Shown here: piece by piece, positions 10,270-19,679 of the stretch
Layout of the letters: each line of letters starts with the position of its first letter
Position numbering within the stretch: the first letter of the stretch is position 1
Program-made: the position numbers and the translations under genes
Origin: Agarivorans albus
GTDB lineage: Bacteria; Pseudomonadota; Gammaproteobacteria; Enterobacterales; Celerinatantimonadaceae
Length of the DNA: 64,000 nucleotides
Direction of reading: 5' to 3'
Assembly (NCBI RefSeq): GCF_019670105.1
Contig: NZ_AP023032.1
Span: 218,501-282,500 of the forward strand
The notes under the pieces: generated by a model
Databases searched by the model: none
What the model saw: only the letters and a program-made list of their open reading frames with translations
Told to the model about the DNA's origin: nothing

Positions 10270-11271
10270 ATGGCAACAATCAAGGAAGTCTCTGATCTAG
10301 CGGGTGTTTCGCAAGCAACCGTATCCAGAGTAATGAACGGTAATAACAAAGTTTCCGATGTTAATCGTGAGCGAGTTATGGCCGCCATGGACAAATTGGG
10401 TTACCAACCTAACTCTTTTGCACAGGCTCTGGCTACCAACCGCTCTTACAGTGTTGGGATTGTAGTAGGTACTTTATCGGGCCCATTTTTCGGTCCCATG
10501 ATGCACAGTATTGAGTCGGTATTACGCAAAGAAGGTCAGCACCTTATTGCCACTAGTGGGCACGACAATATCGAGCAAGAGCGTGAAGCGATTCGTTTTC
10601 TTAATTCGCGCCGTGTTGACGCCATATTGCTGGTGGTTCAAGCCATGAGTGATGACGAATTGATTGAGCTGTGTACCCGCAACCCAAATGTATTTGTATT
10701 AAACCGCTATGTGCCAGAGCTAGCGCATCGCTGTATTTATTTGAACAATGAGTTAGGTGGATATTTGGCCACCAAGCATTTAATTGATTTAGGCCATACT
10801 CGGATTGCTTCGATCACCGGTCCATTGGTGCACTTTGATGCTCGTGAGCGTCTGCAAGGTTATCGAAATGCGCTTAGTGAAGCAGGCATAGAATACGATC
10901 CGCAACTTATTGTTGAAGGTTTGTATCAAGAAGATGGTGGTACTAAAGCGGCGGCTAAGTTATTTCAACGTGGCATCGATTTTACTGGTGTGGTGTGTGG
11001 TAACGATAACATCGCTATTAGTGTTTATGACATTTTGTCGCGAGATAACGAATCACCGGCTGAGCGTATCTCGGTGGTAGGCTACGATGACATGTTCTAT
11101 TCACGTTATTTGCGCCCTAAGCTTACCACCATTCGTTTCCCGATTGAGGAAATGGGCACTATTGCCGCCAATATGGTGCTGCAAAATTTGGCCGACAAGA
11201 ATTTAGTAAACGGTGTGCAATTAGAGCCCTCGCTTATTGTGCGTGAATCTACTGCCCCACCAGTTAGTTAA
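10270..11271 (+). CDS. LacI/GalR-family transcriptional regulator
   Basis: The 333-residue protein has an N-terminal helix-turn-helix and hinge (MATIKEVSDLAGVSQATVSRVMNG... reading on to LGYQPN), then a periplasmic-binding-protein-like effector domain (SVGIVVGTLSGPFFGPMM, GYDDMFYSRYLRPKLTTIR). I chose ATG 10270 because it begins the canonical domain and has AGAGG upstream. An in-frame ATG at 10213 would give a 19-residue extension crossing the second operator. It should sense a sugar from the locus it heads, probably a beta-glucoside or its phosphorylase product. Matching operators precede this gene, the GH116-like/GH94 operon and lamB-malM. Confidence 0.93.
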   Translation: MATIKEVSDLAGVSQATVSRVMNGNNKVSDVNRERVMAAMDKLGYQPNSFAQALATNRSYSVGIVVGTLSGPFFGPMMHSIESVLRKEGQHLIATSGHDNIEQEREAIRFLNSRRVDAILLVVQAMSDDELIELCTRNPNVFVLNRYVPELAHRCIYLNNELGGYLATKHLIDLGHTRIASITGPLVHFDARERLQGYRNALSEAGIEYDPQLIVEGLYQEDGGTKAAAKLFQRGIDFTGVVCGNDNIAISVYDILSRDNESPAERISVVGYDDMFYSRYLRPKLTTIRFPIEEMGTIAANMVLQNLADKNLVNGVQLEPSLIVRESTAPPVS

Positions 11272-11288
11272 CAAGCTTATCTATATGT

Positions 11289-11410
11289 AAGGAGTTTGAA
11301 TGTGATTATTCCCCCCCAGCATTAAACGACTCCTTGCTTGGTGTTAGCTATAGGTTTCTTCAAATTTATAGCTAACATCGATCTCCAGTGAAAACTGGTC
11401 GTCTTTTTAA
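11289..11410 (+). promoter_or_regulatory. Leader with mini-ORF and hairpins before the GH1 gene
   Basis: A strong ribosome site (AAGGAG, 11289-11294) is followed by ATG-TGA (11300-11305), a start codon directly followed by a stop. Overlapping it, GTG at 11302 opens a seven-codon frame (residues M-I-I-P-P-Q-H, stop at 11325) with two adjacent CCC proline codons. Behind this lies a perfect 11-bp inverted repeat (TGTTAGCTATA 11342-11352 with TATAGCTAACA 11367-11377), then a small stem CCAGT-GAAA-ACTGG and a T-run. The layout suggests attenuation or translation control of the downstream GH1 and ATPase genes; this is inference. Confidence 0.4.
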
Positions 11411-11462
11411 TCCCATAAAATGTGTAAGATGCGACCCATTGGGCGCAGTTTGAGGTTGTTGT

Positions 11463-12806
11463 ATGTCTTTTGATTTTCCAAAGTCGTCCCCGTTTCGCCG
11501 TTCTGACTTTATTTTTGGTGTAGCGACAGCTGCCTTCCAAATTGAAGGTGCTAACCAAGAAGATGAGCGCTGCGAATCCATATGGGATCGCTTTTGCGCC
11601 ACCCCAGGAAAAGTAGCCAACGGTGATGATGGCACCATTGCTTGTGACCACTACCACCGCTGGGAAGAAGATCTAGAGATGATTGCAGAGCTAGGTGTTG
11701 ATGCCTATCGCTTATCAATTGCTTGGCCACGGATTATGCCGGTAGAAGGTCAAGTTAATGACAAAGGTATCGCATTTTACCAACAGCTAATTGCCAAACT
11801 TAAACAACTAGGTATTAAGCCGTTTGTGACCCTATATCACTGGGACCTACCGCAATACCTCGAAGACAGAGGTGGCTGGTTAAGTCGTGAAACTGCGTAT
11901 AAATTCGCCGAATTTGCCGACATCATGACCAAAGCGCTTGGTGATGATGTTTATAGCTATGCCACCTTTAATGAGCCCTTATGTAGTGCCTTTTTAGGCT
12001 ATCGTTATGGTCAACATGCCCCAGGTTTAACTGAAGATAAGTTTGGCTTTCAGGCTGCCCACCATATTCTTTTAGCCCATGGTTTAGCCTTGCCTAAGAT
12101 GCGTGAGAATGCCCCAAGTGCCGAACATGGCATCGTGCTTAACTTCACTCCGGCTTATCCAGCAGATCCGAATAATGCTGCAGATGTATTAGCTGCCGAC
12201 TTTGATGAACAGCAGGGCATTCACTGGTTTTTGCAGCCAATCATCGAGGGACAATATCCTGAGGCTATTCGCCAGCAGCAGCCGCTTTGGTGGCCAACCA
12301 TTCTGCCGGGTGATTTAGAGCTAATAAAACAGCCCATCGATTACTTGGGTATCAACTATTACACCCGCCATGTGATAAAAGCCACCGATGATGGCCCTAA
12401 ACAGGTGACCCTAGAGGGGGTTGAGCGTACCGACATGGGTTGGGAAGTGTGTCCACAAGCCTTAACTGGCTTACTCACCAAGCTAAATGAGCGCTATGAA
12501 CTCCCGCCAATTTTTATTACTGAAAATGGTATGGCAGGGGCAGATACTCTAGAAGATGGCAAGGTGATTGATCAGCAGCGCTGTGATTATTACCAATCAC
12601 ATTTAAATGCGGTTGCCGATGCCATTGAGCAAGGGGTTGAATTAAAAGGTTATTTTGCTTGGAGCTTAATGGATAACTTCGAGTGGGCCTTTGGTTACGA
12701 AAAGCGTTTTGGCATCGTATATGTCGATTACGATACCCAGCAACGGGTACCTAAACAAAGTGCTACTTACTTTCAGCAGTTTCTAAAACAACGCGCAGGA
12801 GCATAA
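11463..12806 (+). CDS. GH1 beta-glucosidase
   Basis: This cytoplasmic retaining glycosidase hydrolyses beta-linked glucosides. The 447 residues are a full GH1 TIM barrel: N-terminal signature FIFGVATAAFQIEGA, acid/base Glu in TFNEPL (about residue 165) and nucleophile Glu in FITENGM (about residue 354), plus the aglycone-site stretch GYFAWSLMDNFEWAFGYEKRFG near the C-terminus. No signal peptide is present. The phospho-sugar binding residues typical of 6-phospho-beta-glucosidases are not obvious and no PTS genes are near, so free cello- or laminari-oligosaccharides are likelier. A weak GAGG precedes the start. The ATPase gene begins 2 bases after the stop. Confidence 0.94.
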   Translation: MSFDFPKSSPFRRSDFIFGVATAAFQIEGANQEDERCESIWDRFCATPGKVANGDDGTIACDHYHRWEEDLEMIAELGVDAYRLSIAWPRIMPVEGQVNDKGIAFYQQLIAKLKQLGIKPFVTLYHWDLPQYLEDRGGWLSRETAYKFAEFADIMTKALGDDVYSYATFNEPLCSAFLGYRYGQHAPGLTEDKFGFQAAHHILLAHGLALPKMRENAPSAEHGIVLNFTPAYPADPNNAADVLAADFDEQQGIHWFLQPIIEGQYPEAIRQQQPLWWPTILPGDLELIKQPIDYLGINYYTRHVIKATDDGPKQVTLEGVERTDMGWEVCPQALTGLLTKLNERYELPPIFITENGMAGADTLEDGKVIDQQRCDYYQSHLNAVADAIEQGVELKGYFAWSLMDNFEWAFGYEKRFGIVYVDYDTQQRVPKQSATYFQQFLKQRAGA

Positions 12807-12808
12807 TT

Positions 12809-13906
12809 ATGGCGTCACTGTCATTTAAAGATCTTCGTAAGAGCTACGGTAAGGTCGAAATCGTAAAAGGTTTCGACATAGAGATGAGTGATGGTGAATT
12901 TGTTGTATTACTCGGTGCGTCGGGTTGTGGTAAGTCAACCATCTTAAGGATGGTAGCCGGCTTGGAAACCATCACTTCGGGTCAAATCAAAATGGGCGAT
13001 AAGTGCCTGAATGATGTTGACCCGAAAGACCGTGATTTAGCGATGGTGTTTCAAAGCTACGCGCTTTACCCGCATATGACAGTGTATGAAAACATTGCAT
13101 TTGCGCTCAAGGTTCAAGGAGTTAAGAAAGAAGAGATTAAGAAGTCGGTAGAGTGGGCCGCCGAGATGCTGCAGCTAACTGATTACCTTAATCGCAAACC
13201 TAAGCAGCTGTCGGGTGGTCAACGCCAGCGAGTTGCTATGGGGCGTGCTATGGTGCGCACACCTAAGCTATTTTTGTTTGATGAGCCGCTGTCTAACCTA
13301 GATGCTAAACTGCGTGGCAAAATGCGTGCAGAAATCAAAGATATGCACAACAAATTGGGTGTAACCACCTTATACGTGACTCACGACCAGGTCGAGGCAA
13401 TGACTCTTGCCGACCGCATTGTGATAATGAACAAAGGCGTTACCGCTCAAATCGGCACGCCCTACGAAGTATTTACCCAACCTAAAAACCAGTTTGTTGC
13501 CGGCTTTATCGGTTCTCCGTCAATGAATATGATCCCAGCTAAGGCCAAGCAGGTGCAGGGTGAGTGGCTACTGGAGTTAGCAGGCCAAGAGATTAAAGCT
13601 CCTGAGAAGTTTGTTGGGAAGTTGCAAGAAGGCCAAGAGCTAATCTTGGGCATTCGTCCTAACGATATTCATTTGCATGAAAAGCAGCTAGAGCCTAGCC
13701 ATGTGATTGCTGCCAAAGCGACTTTCACAGATAGTGAGCTATTGGGCGCAACTATGCATGTTAAAGCAGAGCTTGGTGGACAGAGCATTATTATTGAAGC
13801 GCCGGCTGAGCACACTAAATTACCCAGTGAATTAGACATCTTTTTAGATGCCACCTTCGTACACTTATTTGATGGTGAAACACAAGAGTCTTTAGCTCAG
13901 CCTTAA
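12809..13906 (+). CDS. MalK/UgpC-type sugar ABC transporter ATPase
   Basis: The 365-residue ATPase has Walker A GASGCGKST (about residues 36-44), Q-loop, signature LSGGQRQRVAMGRA, Walker B LFLFDEP and the H-loop (VTHDQVEAM), then the C-terminal OB-fold regulatory domain of MalK/MsmK proteins (GIRPNDIHL). It would drive uptake of oligosaccharides through a CUT1-type transporter. It is co-transcribed with the GH1 gene (2-base gap). No permease or binding protein gene is in the window, so the partners must be elsewhere and the ATPase may serve several transporters. Confidence 0.93.
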   Translation: MASLSFKDLRKSYGKVEIVKGFDIEMSDGEFVVLLGASGCGKSTILRMVAGLETITSGQIKMGDKCLNDVDPKDRDLAMVFQSYALYPHMTVYENIAFALKVQGVKKEEIKKSVEWAAEMLQLTDYLNRKPKQLSGGQRQRVAMGRAMVRTPKLFLFDEPLSNLDAKLRGKMRAEIKDMHNKLGVTTLYVTHDQVEAMTLADRIVIMNKGVTAQIGTPYEVFTQPKNQFVAGFIGSPSMNMIPAKAKQVQGEWLLELAGQEIKAPEKFVGKLQEGQELILGIRPNDIHLHEKQLEPSHVIAAKATFTDSELLGATMHVKAELGGQSIIIEAPAEHTKLPSELDIFLDATFVHLFDGETQESLAQP

Positions 13907-13931
13907 TATTCTCTAAGCTATGACACAAAAT

Positions 13932-13960
13932 AAAAAAGCCAGCATTACGCTGGCTTTTTT
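13932..13960. terminator. Bidirectional terminator between ATPase and GH94 genes
   Basis: AAAAAAGCCAGC and GCTGGCTTTTTT pair around ATTAC. The A-run and T-run allow termination of the two convergent operons from both sides. Confidence 0.9.
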
Positions 13961-13976
13961 GTGTTTGTTGCGAGGC

Positions 13977-16391
13977 TTAGCCTAGCACCACTTCTACTTG
14001 ATGTTCACCATCGTTAAATACCGGAAGCACTTTACCGCTAATTGTTTCACCGTTAACTTTAATGCTTGCTACGCCTGAGCTAACGCCTTGAGGGTTGCTC
14101 ACTGTGATATTGTACTGGGCGCCACGGTAGCGACGTTTCACGCTAAAGCTTGGCCAAGCTTTAGGAATACATGGGTCAATTTCTAGGCCTACCAGAGTAG
14201 GTTTAATACCTAGTATATATTGGGTTCCCGCCACGTAAGTCCAAGCTGAGGTGCCAGATAACCAAGCATTGCGCCCCATACCAAATTGTTTGTGCTCTGC
14301 ACCTAGAATGTTTTGTGGGTAACAGTAAGGTTCTGATTGGAACACATCTAAGTTGTCGTTATGGAAAGCCGGGTTAATTTGGTTGTAGTACTCAAAGGCT
14401 CGGTCACCGTTGCCAGCAATGGTTTCAGCCATCATTACCCAAGGGTTAGAGTGCAGGAAAATGCCGCCATTTTCTTTTGCTCCCGGTGGGTAAGTACTTA
14501 CCCCACCAAGCTGAGGATCAAAGCCATTGTAGCCAGGGCCCGATAACATAATGCCGTACTTGGTATTGAGTTTGTGGTTTACTGCATCTAGGCCTGCCAG
14601 CATCCGGTCGCCTTCGGCAAAACCTGAAATAACCGGCCAAGACTGTCCGTTGGTATACAAGCTACCATGCTGGTTTTTATGAGAACCAATAGGCTCGCCT
14701 TCGTTGGTAAAGTAGCGTACCCACCACTCACCATCCCAAGCATGTTGGTTCACTCGTTGTTTCATTTCTTGGTAGTAGCCGTTAAGTAGCTCTAGATTGG
14801 CTTTATCATCAATGGCTGACGCAATGTCGATTAACTCTTTTAAGGCTTTACCAAATAGGTTGGCTACAAATAAAGATTCTGCGCCACTTGGTAAGTTAAC
14901 CGTATCGTTCCAATCTGCAAAGCCTAATAGCGGTAGGCCATGCTCACCAATGTTGTTCCAAGTAAAATCAATGGATTTTAGTAGATGCTCGTAAACACTA
15001 CCTTGGCTGCGGTCGGCCAGCTCCAGAGTTTTGCTGTAGTAAGTAATGGGTTTGTTTAAGAACTCTAAATCGCCAGTTTCTTTTAAGTATTGCGCAACAG
15101 TAAGCACAATCCATAAGTGGTCATCGCCGTAGTAATCTGGGCAATCAGGCTCTTCACGTGAGTCACCTTCATTGGCTTCCATAGTGAGTGGGAAGTACTG
15201 GTGCATGGCAGAACCGTTTTCTAGCTGTACCGACAACAAGCGTTCGGCAAACTCACGTGCTTCTTGCGGCATATGCGCCATTACCCCAATTAAATCTTGC
15301 GAGGAGTCACGGAAACCAATACCTCGAGCGCCATAACCTAGCTGGTAAAGCGACAAGTAACGTGACCAGTTTTTAGTGGTATGACATTGACGCGGATTAT
15401 GCACGTTTAGCATAGAGTTCATGGCGTTGTCTGGGGTGTCTACTTGCATTACATCAAGGTAGTTTTCCCAGAAGTTGCTTAGCTCGGCAAAGGCTTGGTC
15501 AACGGCTTGTTCGTTGCGGTATAAGGCAATGTCTGCTTCAGCTTCTTGCAAGCTAGGTACTTGGCCAAGTTGAGTGATTACTCGCTCTGTTTGTCCTGGT
15601 GCCAGCTCGCCCAATTTAACCAACAACGCACCTACGTTATCACCGCGGTCGCATTCAGAATTACTTAAGCTTTCTTCTTGTAACGACAAAGGCTTAGACC
15701 AAGAACCAAATTCGTTATCGCCTAAAAATGCTCGGCGATCACCTTCCCATGAATCAACAGGGCGGTTACAGCTTAGATAGTTAACAGCGCTATCGCGTTT
15801 CATGTAGGCGTATTGCTCTAACACTACATGGCCGCTGTCTTCAGCGTGCGCTTTCAAGGTCATGGTTTGTGGAACCCAGTCGGCGTTAACCAGCTGCTTT
15901 AATGCATCGAAATGGGTGAATTCATACACCGGCGCTACATCTACTGCTTGCGTTTGCTGGCTAATATTAGTCACCTTAATATCTTGTAATAAGGTACTAG
16001 AGCCTTGTGGTACAAAGATTTTTACGTCAATTTGCAGGCCTTGAGCTTCCACAACCCAGCGGGTGTAAGACAAACCTACGCGACACTCAAACTTATCTAA
16101 GGCTTCTAAACACGGCGTATAAAACGGAGAAAACAGCTGATAGCCCTGCTCAGTTTTACGGCGTATGTAAATGGTTGAGCCTTTGAACTCAGACTGAGGC
16201 AGCTGAGCAATATACTTAGTGATACGGTTTAATGCCGGATCTTGCTTACATACTACGGTGCCACCAGTGGTATCAATTAAGCCACCAAAGTCTAGAGTTC
16301 CTACGTAGTTCGCCCATTTTATCGGCGTTTTTGGCGTAGTTAGAACGTATTCTTTGTTTTGGTCATCGAAGTAACCGTATTGCTTGTTCAT
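13977..16391 (-). CDS. GH94 glycoside phosphorylase (cellobiose-phosphorylase type)
   Basis: GH94 enzymes split beta-glucosidic disaccharides with phosphate, giving glucose 1-phosphate and saving ATP. The 804 residues span the N-terminal beta-sandwich, helical linker, (alpha/alpha)6 barrel and C-terminal jelly roll. The glucose-site motif GIGFRDSSQD and the general-acid Asp in GFADWNDTVNL are visible, as are the phosphate-loop region (NGGIFLHSNPW) and the family ending (GLEIDPCIPKAWPSFSVKRRYRGA). Chitobiose and cellobiose phosphorylases are similar in length; the acid loop differs from the RADWNDCLNL form typical of chitobiose enzymes, so a beta-glucosyl disaccharide is likelier, linkage unknown. 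It follows the GH116-like gene by 15 bases in one operon. Confidence 0.92.
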   Translation of the reverse strand: MNKQYGYFDDQNKEYVLTTPKTPIKWANYVGTLDFGGLIDTTGGTVVCKQDPALNRITKYIAQLPQSEFKGSTIYIRRKTEQGYQLFSPFYTPCLEALDKFECRVGLSYTRWVVEAQGLQIDVKIFVPQGSSTLLQDIKVTNISQQTQAVDVAPVYEFTHFDALKQLVNADWVPQTMTLKAHAEDSGHVVLEQYAYMKRDSAVNYLSCNRPVDSWEGDRRAFLGDNEFGSWSKPLSLQEESLSNSECDRGDNVGALLVKLGELAPGQTERVITQLGQVPSLQEAEADIALYRNEQAVDQAFAELSNFWENYLDVMQVDTPDNAMNSMLNVHNPRQCHTTKNWSRYLSLYQLGYGARGIGFRDSSQDLIGVMAHMPQEAREFAERLLSVQLENGSAMHQYFPLTMEANEGDSREEPDCPDYYGDDHLWIVLTVAQYLKETGDLEFLNKPITYYSKTLELADRSQGSVYEHLLKSIDFTWNNIGEHGLPLLGFADWNDTVNLPSGAESLFVANLFGKALKELIDIASAIDDKANLELLNGYYQEMKQRVNQHAWDGEWWVRYFTNEGEPIGSHKNQHGSLYTNGQSWPVISGFAEGDRMLAGLDAVNHKLNTKYGIMLSGPGYNGFDPQLGGVSTYPPGAKENGGIFLHSNPWVMMAETIAGNGDRAFEYYNQINPAFHNDNLDVFQSEPYCYPQNILGAEHKQFGMGRNAWLSGTSAWTYVAGTQYILGIKPTLVGLEIDPCIPKAWPSFSVKRRYRGAQYNITVSNPQGVSSGVASIKVNGETISGKVLPVFNDGEHQVEVVLG

Positions 16392-16406
16392 ATTTACCTC
16401 AAATTA

Positions 16407-19400
16407 TTAAGCTGAATGCTGTTCTGATTTGGTTGTTGAGCTAACCAAAGGCAGTGAAAAGATCATTCCAGGGCGGAAGTAACGACCAGCGGTGTACTTC
16501 AATCCGGTATGGTGAAGGGCGTAAAACAGCGTTTGGCTGTCTAACTGAAATTGTTGACAGACTGCGGCACTGCGCAGCTTAAATTCGCTGAGTTGGCGCG
16601 GGATATCGGCCGCGATTCGGCCATCGGCATAAAGTAAACCTAGCTCGATAAGCGCTTTGCTAAGCTCGACTGCTGCCGGCTCATCTAGCTGGGCAAACTG
16701 CTTGGCGTCAAAGCGGCAACTGGCGTTAAAGCCCTCAGGTGCTGCAAAAGGAACGCGAGCATCTAGGTACAAGTTTCGGTAGCAGGCGCTGAGTAAATCC
16801 GCCGCTTGCTGTTGCATGCCCAGGGCAGCCATGGCGTTGACTAAAGAGTATTGCACCCCAATCCACACATCGTGAGCTTGAAAATTATCCCACTCTTTAG
16901 TCTCGCCGTAGCGGCTAACTAAATTGGCTGCTCCCACTCGCGCGCTGTTTATTTGGTAGTTGTGTTTATAAACGTACTCTAGGGCGCGGCGTTGTTGTTG
17001 CTCGCTAGAGACTGCAGGCAATTGCAACATCCGGCAGTAGCTATCGGCCAATAGCTGATCGGCAAAGCTGTCATCACTGTCTAGGCTTATCTTATCTAAC
17101 CATGAGGGTTGCCAAAAATCGCCCAAGGCAACTAGCGCTAATTTACGAAGTTGGCGGCATAATTTTGGATTTTCGGCGTCAATCGGCCAAGTTTGGCTGC
17201 TATGGTACTTAGCCCACAAGCGCTCAACGCTTGTTGTTAGCTCACCAAGTTCTAACAGTTCAGGAGTAGATAACCAGCGGTTAAGCGCTTCCACCAGTTC
17301 CACAGAGCAACTGTCTTGCTTTAGCTTTAACTGCTGAGAAAATGGGCTGTTGAGTAAGCTGGTTATCAGTTGCTCGCGCCGTTTTTCTGTTACGTCACCA
17401 ATTTGCAAAGGCGTAACATAAAAGTGGAAGTAGCCGGCTTTTTCATCCCATAAACTGGCTTGAAATTGCTTACGAGCGCGGCTGGCAAGGTAGCGGTATT
17501 CCTGTGGAATACTGGCTTTGTTTAGCAGTTCTGCAATGCAGGCGTAAGCTTCTAAGCTGGCTATCCACAAAGAACCGCAATATACCGAAATGCCGTGCGA
17601 AGACAGGTTATCAAAGGTGTCGTCGGTGCCACGGGTTAATGGGAAACACTGCCCAGGCTCAACCATTGCTTGTAGGTAATGCATGGCTGCTTGGCAAGCT
17701 TCCCAGCAATCTTGCAGCAAAGCCTTATCGCCATGAAAGCGGTAATGGCGCAATAGCATTAAGATGTATTTAGGGGCTAAATCTTTCCACTCTTTAACGT
17801 TGTGCCAATCATAGGCATCGGGTTTAGCATCAAAGGGGCTGCCGAGATCATGAATCACCGCGCCGCGCACTGCCCGAGGACCTTCGGTTTTGCTGTTGGG
17901 TAGGTCCGCATGCGGCAGGCCGACATATTCGTGGTGGCGACGAACAATGTTGTTTTCCGCCAATACTGCCTGTGAGAAGTGGCGCATTACTGCCCCATCT
18001 AAGCGTGGGAAGCACTGTAACAGCGAGAATGAACCGTAAAAGTAAACGTCTAAGGAATTGAAAAATGGATAGTCGGCACACTCTCGTACTAAGAATCGAT
18101 CTTGTTCATCCCATACTGTAGCTTCAGCCAAAAATGACAAGGTGTTTAGCGCTAGCGTGCGGGTTTCGGCCTTGCCGCTGGTGGACATGGGCAGCGAATC
18201 CAAGCATGCATCGGGCATTAATTGTTGATTAACCGTCGCTAGGGCTGCTTGCACTTGTGGTTCTATTTCAATGGCGTGCTTACAAATAGCTAAGGCGCGG
18301 CCTTGCGACTCAGGGTAGAACTGGCGGTATTTTTTCTGGCTGCTTAAGCCGGGTAATTGAATATGCGGGAAGTCGAGAACCAGCGAGAATAAGATTTCAA
18401 CACTTTCGCCTGGGGCTAGCTCGCCGCTAACACATAAGGCGCTTGAGCTTAGTTCGCGCCCGCTATAAATGCCACGGTCAACCGCCTGTGCAAAGCGACC
18501 ACTGGCGAGTGCACCGGCAACCTGTTGGGCACTGGTGTCGCTATAAAAATAAGGTTTTGCACTCACGCAACACTGCGTTGGCGCTGATACCGAGATACAG
18601 CTTTGGCCATCAAAATCCACGCCAGGGCTGGCTTTACCGGTCATTTCTATGGCGTAGTGATGCTTGCCTTCTGTTTGCCAGCTGGTGGCATGAGCTTGCT
18701 GAGTATTGGCTGCTCTTACCAAACTACATGCTGCATCTTGAACCCCAGGGCGCTGTTTAATTGCCTGAAAACCAGAGAGGTTCTCTAGGCATCTCACTAG
18801 GCTAAAGCTTTGTCGCTGGCCGCTGCTATTGTGTAATACCACTCGGGTATAGCTTATTGGTAACGCTGCCCAATCTTCATGGTTAGGAATAACCGGGCTG
18901 TAGTGATACTTGCTCACTTGAATCGCTTGTTGGCCGCTAAACCGTTGTTTAGCCACCGGATACAGTGCGCTGTAGTCTATTTGTTCACAAGGCCAAGCCG
19001 CTACACCGTTGTATTGTTCTGACTCCCAATCGCCAATTAAGGCCTGCTGTGATTGTTGCTGCAGACCTAAGGCTCCATCGTAAAAGTCTAATAGCCAACT
19101 TATATTCAGCTTGGTGGTTTGCTTAGCGGCTGTAATCAGTTGTTGAGTCTTGCTGGATAGTTCTACTTTCCATCGCTCTAAGTTTGCAGCATTCCACTGA
19201 TAGAACTCTGGTTCACTAAGCAGCAGTTGAAGCGTGGCAAGTTGTTGCTCAACATTCATGTCAGGCGTAAATAGCGGTGCTTGTTCAGCCTTGCTTAGGG
19301 CAAAGAATTTTTGCTTTTGCTGAAAATCACTGAGATTAACAATTACCAGCTGTTGCTGGTCGGCCGGAGTTTGGCTTAAATAGAAGTCTTCTAAACGCAG

Positions 19401-19637
19401 GCTATCACGCTTTTGGTCACTTAAATGCAGGCCGGGAAGCATATGTAATAGCGGCGTTGTACCCGCTGGCGTAAAGGTATAAGCACTGCCAATGCCACCT
19501 AAAGCAATTCCTGTATCTGCTGGAGTCGTACTTAATGGTACGTACCAAGGTTGAATAAACTCATCCGCTAATCCTGGGCTCATCAAGTCGTTTACTTGGC
19601 CGTGATAACTGGATTGTGCGGTATAACGATGCAACAT
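16407..19637 (-). CDS. GH116-like glycoside hydrolase (GBA2 type)
   Basis: The 1,076-residue protein has an N-terminal beta-sandwich (TGIALGGIGSAYTF, about residues 42-55) and an (alpha/alpha)6 catalytic domain from about residue 490, the order of GH116 (GBA2 non-lysosomal glucosylceramidase, TxGH116). Conserved blocks include NSLDVYFYGSFSLL, HDLGSPFD, WKDLAPKYILMLLRHYR, the acid/base segment TDDTFD (Asp672), SVYCGSLWIASL and HDVWIGVQYSL. Where GBA2 has its nucleophile Glu, this protein shows Asp522 (ADYPFFNSLD), with Glu519 three residues before. No signal peptide is seen. It heads an operon with the GH94 gene; the start ATG has AGAGG upstream and a LacI-type operator 29 bases before it. A beta-glucosidase or beta-xylosidase role fits, but activity is uncertain. 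Confidence 0.8.
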   Translation of the reverse strand: MLHRYTAQSSYHGQVNDLMSPGLADEFIQPWYVPLSTTPADTGIALGGIGSAYTFTPAGTTPLLHMLPGLHLSDQKRDSLRLEDFYLSQTPADQQQLVIVNLSDFQQKQKFFALSKAEQAPLFTPDMNVEQQLATLQLLLSEPEFYQWNAANLERWKVELSSKTQQLITAAKQTTKLNISWLLDFYDGALGLQQQSQQALIGDWESEQYNGVAAWPCEQIDYSALYPVAKQRFSGQQAIQVSKYHYSPVIPNHEDWAALPISYTRVVLHNSSGQRQSFSLVRCLENLSGFQAIKQRPGVQDAACSLVRAANTQQAHATSWQTEGKHHYAIEMTGKASPGVDFDGQSCISVSAPTQCCVSAKPYFYSDTSAQQVAGALASGRFAQAVDRGIYSGRELSSSALCVSGELAPGESVEILFSLVLDFPHIQLPGLSSQKKYRQFYPESQGRALAICKHAIEIEPQVQAALATVNQQLMPDACLDSLPMSTSGKAETRTLALNTLSFLAEATVWDEQDRFLVRECADYPFFNSLDVYFYGSFSLLQCFPRLDGAVMRHFSQAVLAENNIVRRHHEYVGLPHADLPNSKTEGPRAVRGAVIHDLGSPFDAKPDAYDWHNVKEWKDLAPKYILMLLRHYRFHGDKALLQDCWEACQAAMHYLQAMVEPGQCFPLTRGTDDTFDNLSSHGISVYCGSLWIASLEAYACIAELLNKASIPQEYRYLASRARKQFQASLWDEKAGYFHFYVTPLQIGDVTEKRREQLITSLLNSPFSQQLKLKQDSCSVELVEALNRWLSTPELLELGELTTSVERLWAKYHSSQTWPIDAENPKLCRQLRKLALVALGDFWQPSWLDKISLDSDDSFADQLLADSYCRMLQLPAVSSEQQQRRALEYVYKHNYQINSARVGAANLVSRYGETKEWDNFQAHDVWIGVQYSLVNAMAALGMQQQAADLLSACYRNLYLDARVPFAAPEGFNASCRFDAKQFAQLDEPAAVELSKALIELGLLYADGRIAADIPRQLSEFKLRSAAVCQQFQLDSQTLFYALHHTGLKYTAGRYFRPGMIFSLPLVSSTTKSEQHSA

Positions 19638-19665
19638 TGGTTCAACCTCTCTAAATACCTTGATG

Positions 19666-19679
19666 TGTAAGCGCTTTCA
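19666..19679 (-). promoter_or_regulatory. LacI-type operator of the GH116-like/GH94 operon
   Basis: TGTAAGCGCTTTCA is a near-perfect dyad with CG centre, matching the operators at the regulator gene. It lies 29 bases before the start codon, so a bound repressor should block initiation or early elongation. Confidence 0.7.

Noticed and set aside
11322-11657. 111- and 88-codon minus-strand frames near the GH1 start
   Set aside because: They mostly lie opposite the GH1 coding sequence and have no ribosome site or recognisable domain.
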